64,000 nt of DNA from Aegilops tauschii subsp. strangulata (GCF_002575655.3 NC_053035.3:90421322-90485321); one strand, 5' to 3'. Shown: positions 34,575 to 47,923, counted from the first letter of the stretch. The notes: generated from the sequence alone by a model not told the origin. Numbers and translations: made by a program.

Positions 34575-35933
34575 ATGTCTCGTCCGTGGACTCGTTCCAT
34601 GCCCAATCAGTCAGAAGAAGTTTATGGGACACAGACTAGCAACAACTTCACTCAGGGACAGTCCAGTCAGCAGGACAGCGAAGCAGCCTTGTCTCAAGTA
34701 TGTCGCCTTTTCGAACAAAGCCAGCAACAGCACCAAGAGATGATGAATCACGTCATCAATATGGGAAACCACCGTGAGCCCTATCAACCACACTCCAAGC
34801 TGTCTGAATTGCAGAAGACACGCCCTCCAACGTTTGCTCACACCGATAGGCCCCTAGAAGCCGATGATTGGCTTCGTGACATCGAAAGGAAGCTGATTAT
34901 TGCTCAGTGTTCAGATCATGAGAAGGTGCTTTATGCACCACACTACCTTACTGGAGCAGCTGCAGCATGGTGGGAAAACTTCCTACACATGCATCCCAGT
35001 GAACACAACATCACCTGGGAAGAGTTCAAGGAAGGCTTTCGTGGGGCACACATCCCCAGGAGCATCATAAAAATCAAGAAGAGAGAATTTGATGACCTCA
35101 AGCAAAGAGGCATGTCAGTGACAGAATACAACGGTCAGTTTACCCAGCTATCTCGTTATGCCTACGACGAGCACATGACAGAGAACAAGAGGATGGAAAC
35201 ATTCTTGGACGGCCTGGCACCAGCACTAAGATGCCAACTGGTTGTACACACTTTCCCGAATTTTAGAACTCTGGTTGACAAGGCCATTACCTTGGAGAAT
35301 GAGCGCTGTAGTCTGGAAGATATCCGTAAGCGAAAGAGGGATAAGACGACCCTTGCTCGCAACAACCGAAGCAAGACTGATGTTCAGAGGACTGAAGCAA
35401 GGAAATCCACGACTACTGATCTAAGGCCAACCAAACAGTTTCATTCCAGGGACAAGGACTTCACGTACCGTCCAGGGGTCACTTGCTATGCTTGTGGTGA
35501 AGAAGGGCACTATGCTAAACAGTGCCCAAAGCCAAGGAACTCAGCCCCCAAACCGAACAATGGTGGGAATAATCCAGCCCCAAAGCGCAACAACTTCAAT
35601 CCCAACAACAACCACAGGAAGGGTCACCTAAACCATGTGACCAGAGAAGAAGCGCAGAATGCCCCAGACATCGTGCTCGGTACGTTCCCTATCAACACAG
35701 TACCTGCCACGGTTTTGTTTGATTCTGGAGCTTCCCATTCGTTCGTTTCGAAGAATTTTGTTTTGCAACATGGTTTTCCGATGCTTCCCTTGGAAAAATC
35801 TATGATCATCAAGTCCCCCGGAAATAAGCAGATCGCTCAGAGTTACTGCCAAGGAGTGATCATTGAGTTCGAAGGACTAAAGTTCCAAGCTAATCTTATC
35901 GTGTTGGAAAACAAAGGATGGATGTCATTTTAG
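34575..35933 (+). CDS. gag and protease of family 1
   Basis: The frame is open from 34521. I choose the ATG at 34575 (MSRPWTRSMPN), which follows an A-rich context. The Retrotrans_gag domain includes DDWLRDIERKL, GAAAAWWENF and WEEFKEGFRGAHIP. A CCHC zinc knuckle (CYACGEEGHYAKQC) is at 35484-35525. The protease motif FDSGASHSFVSK begins at 35718. The frame ends at 35933 because of a one-base shift near 35918 relative to pol. Gag makes the particle and the protease cuts the polyprotein. In this copy the shift would cut off pol. Confidence 0.9.
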   Translation: MSRPWTRSMPNQSEEVYGTQTSNNFTQGQSSQQDSEAALSQVCRLFEQSQQQHQEMMNHVINMGNHREPYQPHSKLSELQKTRPPTFAHTDRPLEADDWLRDIERKLIIAQCSDHEKVLYAPHYLTGAAAAWWENFLHMHPSEHNITWEEFKEGFRGAHIPRSIIKIKKREFDDLKQRGMSVTEYNGQFTQLSRYAYDEHMTENKRMETFLDGLAPALRCQLVVHTFPNFRTLVDKAITLENERCSLEDIRKRKRDKTTLARNNRSKTDVQRTEARKSTTTDLRPTKQFHSRDKDFTYRPGVTCYACGEEGHYAKQCPKPRNSAPKPNNGGNNPAPKRNNFNPNNNHRKGHLNHVTREEAQNAPDIVLGTFPINTVPATVLFDSGASHSFVSKNFVLQHGFPMLPLEKSMIIKSPGNKQIAQSYCQGVIIEFEGLKFQANLIVLENKGWMSF

Positions 35934-38900
35934 GGATGGACTGGTTAACCACCAACAAAGGATTTATTGATTGTTTCAATCGGATTGTGATCCTCACTCA
36001 TCATCACGGCAAGACAATAAAGGTTACCGCTCAAGAAAGACCACGGTCACAGCAACCAAAATTGAACAAAGTGGACATTTCAGAACTGAGAAAAGTTCCA
36101 GTGGTATGCGAGTTTCCTGACGTATTTCCTGAAGAACTACCAGGCATGCCACCAGACCGAGAGATAGAATTTAGCATTGAACTAGCACCTGGCACCGCTC
36201 CCATCTACAAGAAACCTTATAGAATGGCACCCTCAGAATTGGTAGAATTGAAGAAACAGGTAAAGTAATTACTGGACAAAGGTTTTATTCGAGCCGGTTC
36301 CTCACCTTGGGGTTCGCCAGTATTATTCGCCAAGAAAAAGGATGGGACACTGAGACTGTGTATAGACTATCGAGCTCTCAATATGGTCACCATCAAAAAC
36401 AAATATCCGATGCCACGGATAAATGATTTGTTTGACCAGCTCGCACAAGCCAAGGTGTTCTCAAAAATTGATTTGAGATCGGGATATCATCAATTGAAAG
36501 TACGGACAGAAGATATCCCTAAGACAGCATTTACCTCCAGATACGGATTATATGAGTTCACAGTGATGCCTTTTGGACTAACGAACGCCCCCGCATATTT
36601 CCTCCACCTCATGAACAAAGTGTTCATGAAATTCATGGACAAATTTGTTGTGGTGTTCATTGACGATATTCTGGTTTACTCAAGGACACCAGAAGAGCAT
36701 GCTGAGCATCTCAGAATTGTTTTGGGAGAATTAAGGAAACATCAGTTGTACGCCAAATTTAGCAAGTGTGAATTTTGGCTAAGGCAAGTTGGTTTCCTAG
36801 GCCATATATTAAACCAAGAAGGCGTGGCCGTAGACCCAGAAAAAGTCAAAGCCATACTTGACTGGAAACCACCCGCCAACGTAACAGATGTGCGGAGTTT
36901 CCTGGGAATGGCCGGATATTACAGAAGATTTATTGAAGGATTCTCCACTGTGTCGAAACCAATGACCCAGTTGCTCAAGAAAGACAAGAAGTTCGTATGG
37001 ACGGAAGCATGCGAGAAAAGCTTCCAAGAACTCAAGAAGAAACTAACAACCGCACCGGTCTTAACTGTGCCAGACATACACAAGAGTTTTGAAGTATATT
37101 GTGACGCGTCCCGAAAGGGCCTCGGATGTGTGCTGATGCAGGATGGCAAAGTTGTCGCGTATGCCTCCAGGCAACTGCGGAAACATGAGGAAAATTATCC
37201 AACTCATGACTTGGAGCTAGCAGCGGTCATCCATGCACTCAAGGAGTGGAGGCACTTTCTGTTGGGAAATCGTTGTGAAATATATACGGACCATAAGAGC
37301 CTTAAATATATTTTCACACAGCCAGAGCTAAATTTACGCCAACGACGCTGGTTGGAATTGGTCAAGGACTATGATGTCGGCATTCACTACCATCCAGGGA
37401 AAGCAAATGTAGTGGCTGATGCCCTTAGTCGGAACCCCAGCCCGGACAACGACGGTCCACAAAACTTGAGACCTGAGTTTCAGCAAGAGTTCGCTAGGCT
37501 CAACATGGTGTTAGTCTCTGAGGGCACCATATCAGATCTGGAGATACATCCCACCCTAGTGGAACAAATTAAGAAGGGCCAGCAGGGACATCCCACCATC
37601 GAAGGTATAAAGAAGAAAATGAACCTTGGTAAGGCTTCAGAGTTCATCACAGACAGTGAAGGAATATTATGGTACGGAGACAAACTTTGCGTACCTAACA
37701 TTGAGGAACTCAAGCAACAAATCCTAACCGAAAGCCACACCGCTCCATACTCGATCCACCCTGGAGGAACCAAAATGTACAAAGACATTCAGGAAAGATT
37801 TTGGTGGCACGGTATGAAAAGGGATATAGCCGCATTTATTGCTTGTTGCGATTCATGTCAGCGCATCAAGGCCGAGCATCAAAAGCCAGCAGGGCTACTC
37901 TAGCCAAACAGGATACCGGAATGGAAATGGGATGAAATAGGAATGGACTTCATCGTCGGACTACCTCGATCACAACGCAGTAATGATGCCATATGGGTCA
38001 TCACAGACCGACTAACCAAGGTTGCTCATTTCATTCCCGTGAAGACTACCTACTCCACACAAAGGCTGGCCAAGCTTTATCTCTCCCGTATAGTTTGTTT
38101 GCATGGAGTCCCAAAGACTATAATATCCGACCGAGGCACCCAATTTGTCTCCAAATTTTGGGATCACCTGCAACAAGCTCTGGGAACGCAACTAGCTTTC
38201 AGTACAACGTACCACCCTCAGACTGATGGACAAACGGAACGTGTGAACCAAATCCTAGAGGACATGCTGAGAGCCTGTGTACTCACCTATGGATCCAGTT
38301 GGGAAGAAAGTTTGCCGTATGCCGAGTTTGCTTACAACAACAGTTACCAGGCCAGCCTACAAATGGCACCTTTTGAAGCATTGTACGGACGGAGGTGTCG
38401 TACCCCACTAAATTGGTCAGAAACAGGTGACAGTCGTATCTTCGGCCCAGACATGCTCAAGGAGGCCGAGGAGAAAGTTAAGCAGATCAGGGACAGACTC
38501 AAGACAGCACAAAGCCGACAAAAGAGCTACTACGATCAAAAACATCGCGAGGTCAGCTTTGAACCCGGTGAATCCGTATACCTACGAGTGTCCCCTATGA
38601 GGGGCCTGCAACGGTTCAAATTTAAGGGGAAGCTAGCCCCAAGGTTTATTGGACCATTCTGTATAGTTGCACGAAGAGGCACGGTAGCCTACAAACTAGA
38701 CCTACCCAAGGAGCTGTCAGACGTCCATGACGTATTCCACGTCTCACAATTGAGAAAATGTGTAAGTAACCCGGAGAAGCATGTATCCCATGAAGTCATT
38801 GATGTGCAACCAGACCTCACCTACAGAAAGCGGCCAGTAAATATTTTGGAAGAGTCTGAAAGGAGGACCCGTCAGAAAACAACAAAATTTTTCAAGATCC

Positions 38901-38980
38901 AGTGGAGCAACCACACTAAGGATGAAGCTACATGGGAAAGGGGAAGATTTTCTTCAGGCAGAATATCCATATCTATTTGA
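35918..38980 (+). pseudogene. pol of family 1: RT, RNase H, integrase, chromodomain
   Basis: One frame runs through with two stops, TAA at 36266-36268 and TAG at 37901-37903. RT blocks include [10 protein letters not shown] and the catalytic FIDDILVYS (36656 on). RNase H has [18 protein letters not shown] and YTDHKSLKY. Integrase has the HHCC finger (37733-37870) and the D-D-E core ([27 protein letters not shown]). A GPF-type motif (RFIGPF) follows. The C-terminus (38820-38960) is a chromodomain ending KDEATWERG, which in this lineage guides integration to chromatin marks. The order RT, RNase H, integrase plus chromodomain fixes it as a Gypsy chromovirus of Tekay/Del type. Stops and the upstream frameshift make it defective. 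Confidence 0.9.
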
Positions 38981-39010
38981 GGATCAGCTGAAATTTCGAG
39001 GACGAGATTT

Positions 39011-39029
39011 TTCCTAAGGGGGTAGGTGT
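39011..39029 (+). other. Polypurine tract, family 1
   Basis: AAGGGGG at 39017-39023 lies just before the 3' LTR, after the GAGGACGAGATTT context that family 2 shares. Confidence 0.75.
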
Positions 39030-42000
39030 TGTGACACCCAAAATTTTATTTGGCTTTTTTTCAAAAAATTTATTTGACTTGAGGGAGGTGATTTAAATTT
39101 TTCTTCTAAAGAACCCACCCTCTCAAAAAAACTTTCTTTATGGCAAGAGTTTTATTTGGATTTACCCAAGACTTGATTTTTTTTGGTCTTGGAGGTTTTC
39201 CTTTTTATTTGGACTCAAACCAAAATGCTTTTCACTTGGAAAAATGTCTTTTGAAAATTCCTTTGAAAAACCCTATGGCTTTTGGAATGATCCTTTTCCA
39301 CTTTCAAAAATCTCTCTTGCCATGACCTAAGTGTAAATCCCCTCTCATAAGCCTTTCCTCATCTTTGGATCATGATGTACTTCAAATCCAGCAAGTTGAA
39401 CCTCTCCATATAATTTTTTCCATTTATTTCTTATCAAAAACAATTTCTGCCTTCTATTCTAGCTCTTGGAGATTTACAAAGGAGCTACCCTTTCTGTTTT
39501 GATTTTTGCCCCCAAACCAATTTCCCTAGCTAGTCCTTTGAACCCTCAACCAAGATCCATGAAGATCCATGGGTCTTCAGTTCAAAATTTTCAAACTACA
39601 CTTGCTGCAAGTTTGGACCAGATTTGCCAAATTTGATGAAATTCATTCAAATCCTTCTCCTAAAAATCTGAGAAAAATCAGGCAGCCTCTGGGTACATCG
39701 AGAGGTCACCTCACCAAGTCCCAGCTCCAGGAAATTTTTTCTTCTTGCCAAATCATTTCATCGAACACCTACTGGACACTGTTTCTATAAGGTTCAGTCA
39801 AGTTCAGTTAACAGTGTCTGAAACTACTATCGTTTCTTCAGTGTCCGTTGTCGATCTCGCCAGTGCCCCGGCGTCACCGTGCTTCCTGTCCCCTCCCCCT
39901 TGTCCTCTGCACCGCACGAGCGCCTGGAAGGTTGCGGGCGTCGGCGACGAGCAGGAGGAGGTGCGCCGCCCCGTGACCGACGCCAGCGGCGGCTTTGCGG
40001 CCGCCAGAGAGAGGCGCAGCGCAGACGGCGCCGTCCAGCGCCGCCCAAGCCATCGGAGGCCGCCGCATGGTCTTCCACTCCCCCGTGCGCGCTGCCACCC
40101 TCATCGTGAACCGCTAGGCGCGGAGCACGCTCTCTGCCGCCGCCGTGCCAGTACGGCCGCCCCGTCGAAGACCGGCGCCATTACGCCAAGCCAGACCAGG
40201 TTTAGCAGTGGAACGGGACCAGTAACTCTCACTGATGCTGCCTAGCCTCCTAAACCCACTGACCATCCACTGCCTCGCCGTAATCGCTCGCCGGAGATTT
40301 CCCGTTCACGGCCACTCCCTTGAATCGCCTATAAATAGAGGCCCCGAGCTCCACCTCGAACCACACCACCTCTGCACACCTCCAACACCCCGCCTAGCCA
40401 CTGGAAGAGCCCCAAGGGAGCCTTCTTCCTCAACTCCGGCCGCCGCGACCCGCCACGGGATCCAACTCGATTCGCTCCCGTGCGTGCACCTCTGCCTCTC
40501 ATCTCTTGCCAGTAGTTTCCTTATGCACCCACTCTCCTGACCCGCGCTTCAATTCGGAGTTTGCAGCACCCACCGGAGTTCCCCATCATCGCCCGAGCCG
40601 CCGTCCGCCGGAGAAAGTGTCGCCGTCGACGTGGTGCTCTCCGACGACCAAGTCCACCACCCACCGACGCGGAAGGACACGCTGAACCTCTTGGTACACT
40701 CCGATCTCCCTGACTCGCCGTGGTTCGACGCTGGCGACCACCGCAGCCTTCGGGCGCCGGCGAGGATTTGAACCTGACATGTGGGACCCCCACGTCAACC
40801 TCTCTTCTTTCTCTCCCCTGAAGCATTTTCTGTTGGCGCCTTCGGGCAAGTAGGTTTTCTCTGTGGGCTGGCGCGTTTCCCTTCGAACCATTTTCTGTTT
40901 TCTCAGTTAAGTCCCTGGATCTTTTCTGTTTCAACACAGATTAGTCCCTGGACTAAAACCCTTATAACTTTTTAATAAAAAGTGATTTTTGAGTGATTCT
41001 TTTTCTGACAGTCTTATATTTTTGTCTAGTTTTTATAGTATTTATTTGGAAAATTTTTGAGACAACTTTTATGCACGCGTTGGTTTTCACGTTAGTATGC
41101 ATTTTCGCTATACCGTAGGTTCCGGAAGAGGTGACGGAGCCGCGAACTTCGCCGAGCTAGACTCCGACTTCTCCGAACCAGGCAAGCATGTTTGAACCTT
41201 TGATATGATAGGTGTTTTGCATGTTTGCTTGAATGGTTGTGCATGACATATGAGCATCGGTGAGTATCTTGTTGCATGTAAGGCAACTACCCGTGTGTTC
41301 CGAAGTACTATGATCTCTAAGGAGAGATGGCCTAGTCATGTGGTGACATGAAGGGCAGTAAGGTGGTACTGTTGTGGCATGCCAGCCTTACGTCATCCGA
41401 TAAATTCCGACGTTAACGTGGACGGAGTCACGTTATCGTTCTTCCCCCTTCCGTGCTACCACATGTTTTCTGCCAGAATGCGGTTTAGTAAGTTGGTAAC
41501 CTCTTTCCGTGTACACACCAAATAGAGGGGCCGGGATGAGGGTTCCATGGCCCTGGATTAAAGCCAGTCATCCGGTCAGGGGGCATGGGTGTTTCCGGTT
41601 GGGACCGAAAGGGGGGCACCCCTTAGAGCGCGCGTATATAAATTTGATCCCATGCTACGCGAGGTTGTAGCCTCCCCGTCTCAAGGTTTTTCTTGAACGT
41701 TGCCGAGGGTGATTCCTGGCTTCGGAATGTTGAATGGGTGTGTACTGGTTAGATGTGTTTCTTCCAAAACACCGTAAACGGAACTAGTCCCCGTGACTAC
41801 TGAAATCCGTTGGCTGTGGTTAAAGTACAAACTCTGCAGAGTCAAATCCTTCCGAGTCATCGTATCCATGGTCAAGTAACGTGATCAGTGTATCCATGTC
41901 TGTGTCAAATCCTCATGGTATACTCTTTCCCCGGTAAATAAGCTTGAGCAGTAAACTTGGTTGAACGTTATTCCTGTGGATGGACTAACCCTGTTGTTTA

Positions 42001-43044
42001 TCTCATATCTGAATATTCCCTTGTTGTGGTATTAAAGTCATGAACTACTAAATTATCAAGTTATGAAATATAAGCCCTTTATGTGATGTCGCTCAGACGT
42101 CCGACTGTGGCATGCTTGCCTTTTACTTTCAATATAAGCCCTTTATGTGACGTCGCTCAGACGTCCGACTGTGGCATGTTTGTCTTTTACGTTCAATATA
42201 AGCCCTTTATGTGATGTCGCTCAGACGTCCGACTGTGGCATGTTTGCCTTTTACTTTCAATATAAGCCCTTTATGTGATGTCGCTCAGACGTCCGACTGT
42301 GGCACGCACTGTCATTTATTTTCTATTATAAGCCCTTTATGTGGTGTCCCTTGACGCCCGACTGCGGCATTGTTATTCTTGCATTTTCCTCTCGAGGAGT
42401 CATTCAGACACTCGCTTGGCCCTCAGTATTTATTTTGGGATTTCGGGAGGACTACCGCCCGACTTCTCTTTTATTTCCCATGCATTATTATCTCTATGTC
42501 TGAATGCTCTTGTTAAACTGTTCATATGCATCATGTTTACATTTGTTATATCTTAAGTCCGAACTGTCTTGCGAGTACTTTCATAGTACTCACCTAGCTT
42601 GTTGATTTGGCCAGATGTTGACGAAGGCGATCTCATGGATGAAGAGTTTGATAGTGAGTCCGACGCCTAGAGGAATCCCAGTCAGTCCCGTGCGATCCTA
42701 GATATTGGTCACTTGTATTATATACGCTTCCGCCACCCGCAATAAGTCTCCTCGAGCCTCACTCCGACGCTCGAAGAGTTGTTAGATTCAGGAGTCTTAT
42801 CACCCACTTCGCGGTGATATTTCCACCATCCCTCCTATCGTGAGTTAGTAGTTATGCCACCCTATCCGCCGTTATGTTTTATCAGCGTGCTTGTAATAAA
42901 TTGTTGGGCAGTCTCCGCTCAACTTTGTATTATATTCAGTACTCCTGGTATTTTCTTCTGTGATCAAGATTTTGTCTACCAGTAAGAAGGAATTCTTCTC
43001 TACTTCTCTCAATAAATATTTTTATTGGAAAACCGGTCATGACA
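39030..43044 (+). repeat. 3' LTR, family 1
   Basis: It is collinear with the 5' LTR. It has the TATA box at 40330-40337 and minisatellite units from 42069 to about 42390. A deletion near 43004 removes about 18 bases seen in the 5' LTR. Confidence 0.95.
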
Positions 43045-43479
43045 CGGACTATATACTTTAGCTGGACTGTTGGACTATGAAGATACAAGATTGAAGACTT
43101 CGTCCCATGTCCGAATGGGACTCTCCTTGGCGTGGAAGGCAAGCTTGGCAATACGGATATGTAGATCTCCTCCCTTGTAACCGACTCTGTGTAACCCTAG
43201 CCCCCTCTGGTGTCTATATAAACCAGAGGGTTTAGTCCATAGGACAACAACAATCATACCATAGGCTAGCTTCTAGGGTTTAGCCTCTACGATCTCGTGG
43301 TAGATCAACTCTTGTAATACTCATATCATCAAGATCAATCAAGCAGGAAGTAGGGTATTACCTCCATCGAGAGGGCCCGAGCCTGGGTAAACATCGTGTC
43401 CCCCGCCTCCTTTTACCATCCGCCTTAGACGCATAGTTCGGGACCCCCTACCCGAGATCCGCCGGTTTTGACACCGACA

Positions 43480-43498
43480 TTGGTGCTTTCATTGAGAG
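43480..43498 (+). other. Putative primer binding site, Fatima-like element
   Basis: TTGGTGCTTTCATTGAGAG follows the LTR end directly. I did not match it to a specific tRNA. Confidence 0.5.
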
Positions 43499-43563
43499 TT
43501 CCACTGTGCCGTCACCACAAGGCTTGATGGCTCCTTCGATCATCGGCAACGATGTGATCCAGG

Positions 43564-45872
43564 GTGAGGTTTTCCTCCCCGGACAGATCTTCGTATTCGG
43601 CGGCTTCGTACTGCAGGCCAACTCGCTTGGCCATCTGGAGCAGATCGAGAGCTACGCCCCTGGCCATCAGGTCAGGTTTGGAAAACTTGAACTATACTGT
43701 CGACATCCGCGGAGACTTGATCTTCAACGGATTCGAGCCCATGTCAGGTGCGCCGCACAGTCACGACGGGCATGACTTAGCTCTGCCGTCGGACAGTGTT
43801 CGGGAGATCACACCTGCAGCTACTCCGGCTCTCAATCCAGAACAAATTGCGCCGTCTGAGGACGGGTGGATGGACCCCGCCACGAAGGCCGCGCACTCAG
43901 CGGTGATAGAGTCGAATGCCGACTTCACTTCCTATGAGACCCGTGTTGCCGGACACTTGGATTAGTCCCCGGCCATGGGCTCCAAGCCGCCTGCGTCCGT
44001 GCCTATCGAATCCGATTGGGCAACGATCATGGAGTTTACCTCCGCGGATATCTTTCAGCACTCGCCCTTTGGCGACGTGCTAAACTCGTTGAGGTCTCTC
44101 TCCTTGTCAGGAGACCCTTGGCCGAACTATGTCCGGCTAGAATTGGATGCGGACGACGAAGAAATTCGCTCCCCACCGACCACCCACTTAGTAGCCACTG
44201 TCGACGATTTAACTGACATGCTCGATTTCGGCTCCGAAGACATCGTCGGTATGGACGACGATGCAGGAGACGAACAGGAACCACCGCCCATAGGGCGCTG
44301 GATTGCCACCTCATCATATGATATATACATGGTGGACACCCCCAAAGAAGGCGATGGCGATAAGACAGCGGAGGATAATCCCTCCAAGAAGCAATCCAAG
44401 CACCGACGTCAGCGGCGCCGCTCTAAGTCCCGCCATAGAAAAAGCAGCGATACCGGCACAAGAGACAATAACGCTCCGCATAGTGCCAAAGACGACGACA
44501 ATCCCCTCCAGCCAGACCTCGAGCAGGAGGATGAACAAGCCAGCCCTCCGGAATAGGCAGCAGACGGAGAATCAGAGGATGACAATTACATGCCTCTCTC
44601 CGAAGACGAGGTGAGCCTCGGCGACGAAGAATTTATCGTGCCTGAGGATCCCGTCGAGCAGGAGCGCTTCAAGCGCCGGCTGATAGCCACAGCAAACAGC
44701 CTGAAGAAAAAGCAACAACAGCTTCGAGCTGATTAAGATCTGCTAGCGGATAGATGGACTGAAGTCCTTGTGGCCGAGGAATACGAACCCGAGCGCCCAA
44801 CCAAGAGTTACCCAAAGCGCAGGTTGCTACCCCAACTCGAGGAGGAAGCATTAGAACCTACATTACCAGCGTATGATGTGGCTAATCGGCCACCTCGTGG
44901 CCGAGACAGAGGGGCATATCAGCCCGAAGTCTAGCCCGCACCTCGTCGCCAGACAAACAAAAACACCAAGGCCCGGGGCAACACGCGGGACCTGCGAGAC
45001 GTATTGGAAAACAAAGCAGGACATACAAGATCGATCTACGGATCACGGGGTCGCGCCCCAACGCATGACGATGATCGTCACGCCGGATACACTAAAAGCA
45101 AATCCGGCCGGGCCGAATACAGCAGACAAGACTCGTATGAACTGCGTCGTGACATAGCCCGGCACAGAGGCACCGCACACCCCCTATGCTTCACCAATGA
45201 AGTAATGGATCGTGAATTCCCAGAAGGGTTTAAACCCATGAACATTGAATCATATGATGGTACCACAGACCCGCGGTATGGATAGAAGACTTCTTCCTCC
45301 ACATTCACATGGCCCGCGGGGATGATCTACACGCCATCAAGTACCTCCCGCTAAAGCTCAAAGGGTCGGCTCGACATTGGCTGAATAGCTTGCCGGCAAA
45401 CTCCATCGGAAGTTGGGAGAGCTTGGCAGATGCATTCCTGGATAATTTCGAGGGCACGTACGTGCGACCACCGGATGCTGACGATTTAAGTCATATAACT
45501 CAGCAGCCTGGGGAATCCGCCAGGAAATTCTGGACCCGGTTCCTAACTAAGAAGAACCAAATTGTTGACTGTCCGGATGCAGAGGCCTTAGCGGCATTTA
45601 AGCATAACATCCGTGACGAGTGGCTCACCCGGCACCTCGGTCAAGAGAAGCCAAAGTCCATGGCAGCCCTCACGACACTTATGACCCGCTTTTGTGCGGG
45701 CGAAGATAGCTGGTTGGCTCGTAGTAACAACACAACAAGCAAACCTGGCACATCAGAGGCCAGTGATAGCAACGGCAAACCACTACGCAACAAACACAAG
45801 CGTCGCAAATATGGTGAAAACGCCGAAGATACGGCAGTTAATGCCGAGTTTAGTGGCTCAAAGTCCAGTTAG
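43564..45872 (+). pseudogene. gag of the Fatima-like element
   Basis: One reading frame runs from 43564 to about 45280 with in-frame stops at 43963 (TAG), 44554 (TAG), 44734 (TAA) and 44932 (TAG). It then shifts frame near 45270 into the frame 45309-45872. The N-terminal part has FTSADIFQHSPFGD and a lysine/arginine-rich patch (SKHRRQRRRSKSRH). The later part is a Retrotrans_gag domain: REFPEGFKPMNIESYDG, LKLKGSARHWLNSLP, and WESLADAFLDNF. Gag would form the virus-like particle. At least four stops and one frameshift make it non-functional. Confidence 0.8.
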
Positions 45873-46333
45873 CGGAAAGGGCCCCTCAAAAATAACAATT
45901 CGGGTCCATCCAGTCTGGACCGCATACTCGATCATCAGTGCCAAATTCATGGCACCCCAGGGACGCCAGCCACCCATATCAATAGAGAATGTTGGGTCTT
46001 CAAACAAGCCGGCAGGGCAGGCGCCAAAAACAGTGAAGAAGGGTCTCAAAGAGATGATGGCGACGAAGATCCCAGATCACCGAACATAGGAGGGCAAAAG
46101 AAATTTCCCCCGCAAATCCAAATGGTGAACATGGTAAACACCACCCAAATTCCCAACCCGGACCAGATACGCACCCCTAGGGATGCCAACTTAACGGAAC
46201 TAGTCATCCCACAATATAAACTAGGGCCGGTCACCTTCAACTGCACGGTTGTCTGGTTAACGCTAATCAGGGCAACCCAGCCGCACTAGTCCTCAACCCA
46301 ATAATTGACGGGTTCCACCTCACACGAGTCCTT

Positions 46334-46711
46334 ATGGACGGAGGCAGCAGTTTAAACCTGCTTTACCAGGACACAATGCGCAAGATGGGCACCGATCATT
46401 CGGTGATCAAACCCACTAAAGCCACTTTCAGAGGCATTATACCAGGTGTGGAAGCCAGCTGTACAGGCTCCATCGCCCTTGAGGTAGTCTTCGGATCACC
46501 TGACAATTACCGTACCGAAGAGTTAATCTTCGAAATCGTCCCCTTCCGCAGTGATTATCAGGCACTGCTCGGACGACCCGCGTTCGCTCGATTCAACACG
46601 ATGCCACATTATGCCTACCGTAAGCTCAAAATGCCCGGTCCATGGGGCGTCATCGCGGTTAATGGCAAGGACGAACTTTACTTCGGCATCAACGAGTACA
46701 CCACGCCTTAA
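46334..46711 (+). pseudogene. Aspartic-protease-like region of the Fatima-like element
   Basis: The frame contains MDGGSSLNLL, with DGG in place of the usual D(S/T)G as is common in Tat-lineage elements, and ALLGRPAFARFN. The frame ends at 46711 and nothing resembling RT follows. Confidence 0.7.
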
Positions 46712-47923
46712 CAGCAGATGCAACGAGCAGCACCTTGCAGCCGAACCTCGAGTCGACGGCCAGGCTCCCGGACACCGTCAAAGGACTCCAAACTACTTCG
46801 CGGAAGGATAGCCCGGCTCGTCCGGAGCTCAGTTAAACACTCCGGCGAAGGCCAGGACAGGCCGCACTCAGCGGCTCAACCGCTCTCCGGCACGCAAACA
46901 TTTCTTACATTTCCTTCACAGGTTCACATTTGCGCCGACCAGGACGGGCGATACGGAGGCAGCCCGAATGCGCAAGGGAATCCTTAGATATTCCCCGCAA
47001 TGACCATTCGACTATACTCTGGATTCGCACGCAGCTTCTTCTTCCCTGGTCTCAGCAGGTTCCACAGTCATATTTCTTTTCCATTATTACCTGTCTTATA
47101 CGCATCGACTATTCAAATAAAATATGTGGATTCGTATGACGCTTTTCTGCTGTCATTTCTTATTAAAACTCTTTTGTCGAGTGGCATCCGTACACCGCGA
47201 TATGCCTTTAAACGTGCCAGGGGCTTCGTTTTACGCACAGTACGGCAATAAAGTCCGAACACCTTCGTGGAAGTTCAGCACCCCGAACTTATAACACTAT
47301 ATGCATCAGGTCGGAATCATGTCTTGGGTCAATAGTTGGGTTTGCCCGGCTCCCATGTTTTGGTACCTTACGTTCCGCTATATCAGCTAAGGTAGCACTG
47401 GGAGAACTACTGCGATTGTGTCCCGGTTCTTTCGGACGAGCACCTCAGTAGAGAAAGCCGAAAACTGACTGTCATGATACGGCGTGAGCTGGTCAGCTGT
47501 TCGAGAGGTCGTAAAATCTTTAAGGATTTCTCCCGCATAATGCCATAACCAATGTAGCGTGCGATGGATCGGTTTTTCCTCCGATCAGGTGCTTATAGAG
47601 CCCCTAGTACGGTCTTCCGAACACCAGGGGCTGCGCCTACCTTACTAAAGCTCCTATGGGTAAGTGAGAGTGATAAAGCCCTATAGTCCGATTGCCTGGT
47701 TCGTTGTGCTGAGCACCTCCTTCGAAGGACCCAAAACTGGGATAAAGAGTTCTCAGGTTTATCCCGAACACCCCCGTACTTCTTACGTGGGGGCAGAAGC
47801 CGACGACTGACCAACTCTCAGGTTTAACATATAAAACGGCCGCACAGGAGGGTAAACTTTTATATAACAGGCAATAAATAAATGACCTTGTTCAAACATT
47901 ACAAAGGACAACATGATTGGCAT
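46712..47923 (+). other. Non-coding stretch between the sense and antisense genes
   Basis: No RT, RNase H or integrase motif is visible on either strand. This is where pol would lie in an autonomous relative. Confidence 0.6.

Larger units (their letters stand above)
29244..43044 (+). mobile_element. Complete Tekay-type chromovirus (family 1)
   Basis: LTRs are 29244-33277 (4034 bp) and 39030-43044 (4015 bp), start TGTGACACCC and end ATGACA or GTGACA. The TSD CGGAC is perfect (29239-29243 and 43045-43049). The order inside is primer site, extra ORF, gag-protease, RT, RNase H, integrase, chromodomain, polypurine tract. The LTRs look about 98-99% identical by eye, so the insertion is young and is the innermost of the nest. 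The pol frame has two stops and one frameshift. Confidence 0.95.
29204..43479 (+). repeat. 5' LTR of the Fatima-like element, in two parts
   Basis: Parts are 29204-29243 and 43050-43479, separated by the chromovirus and its TSD. A TATA box (TATATAAA) is at 43215-43222. The LTR ends GACACCGACA. Confidence 0.85.
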
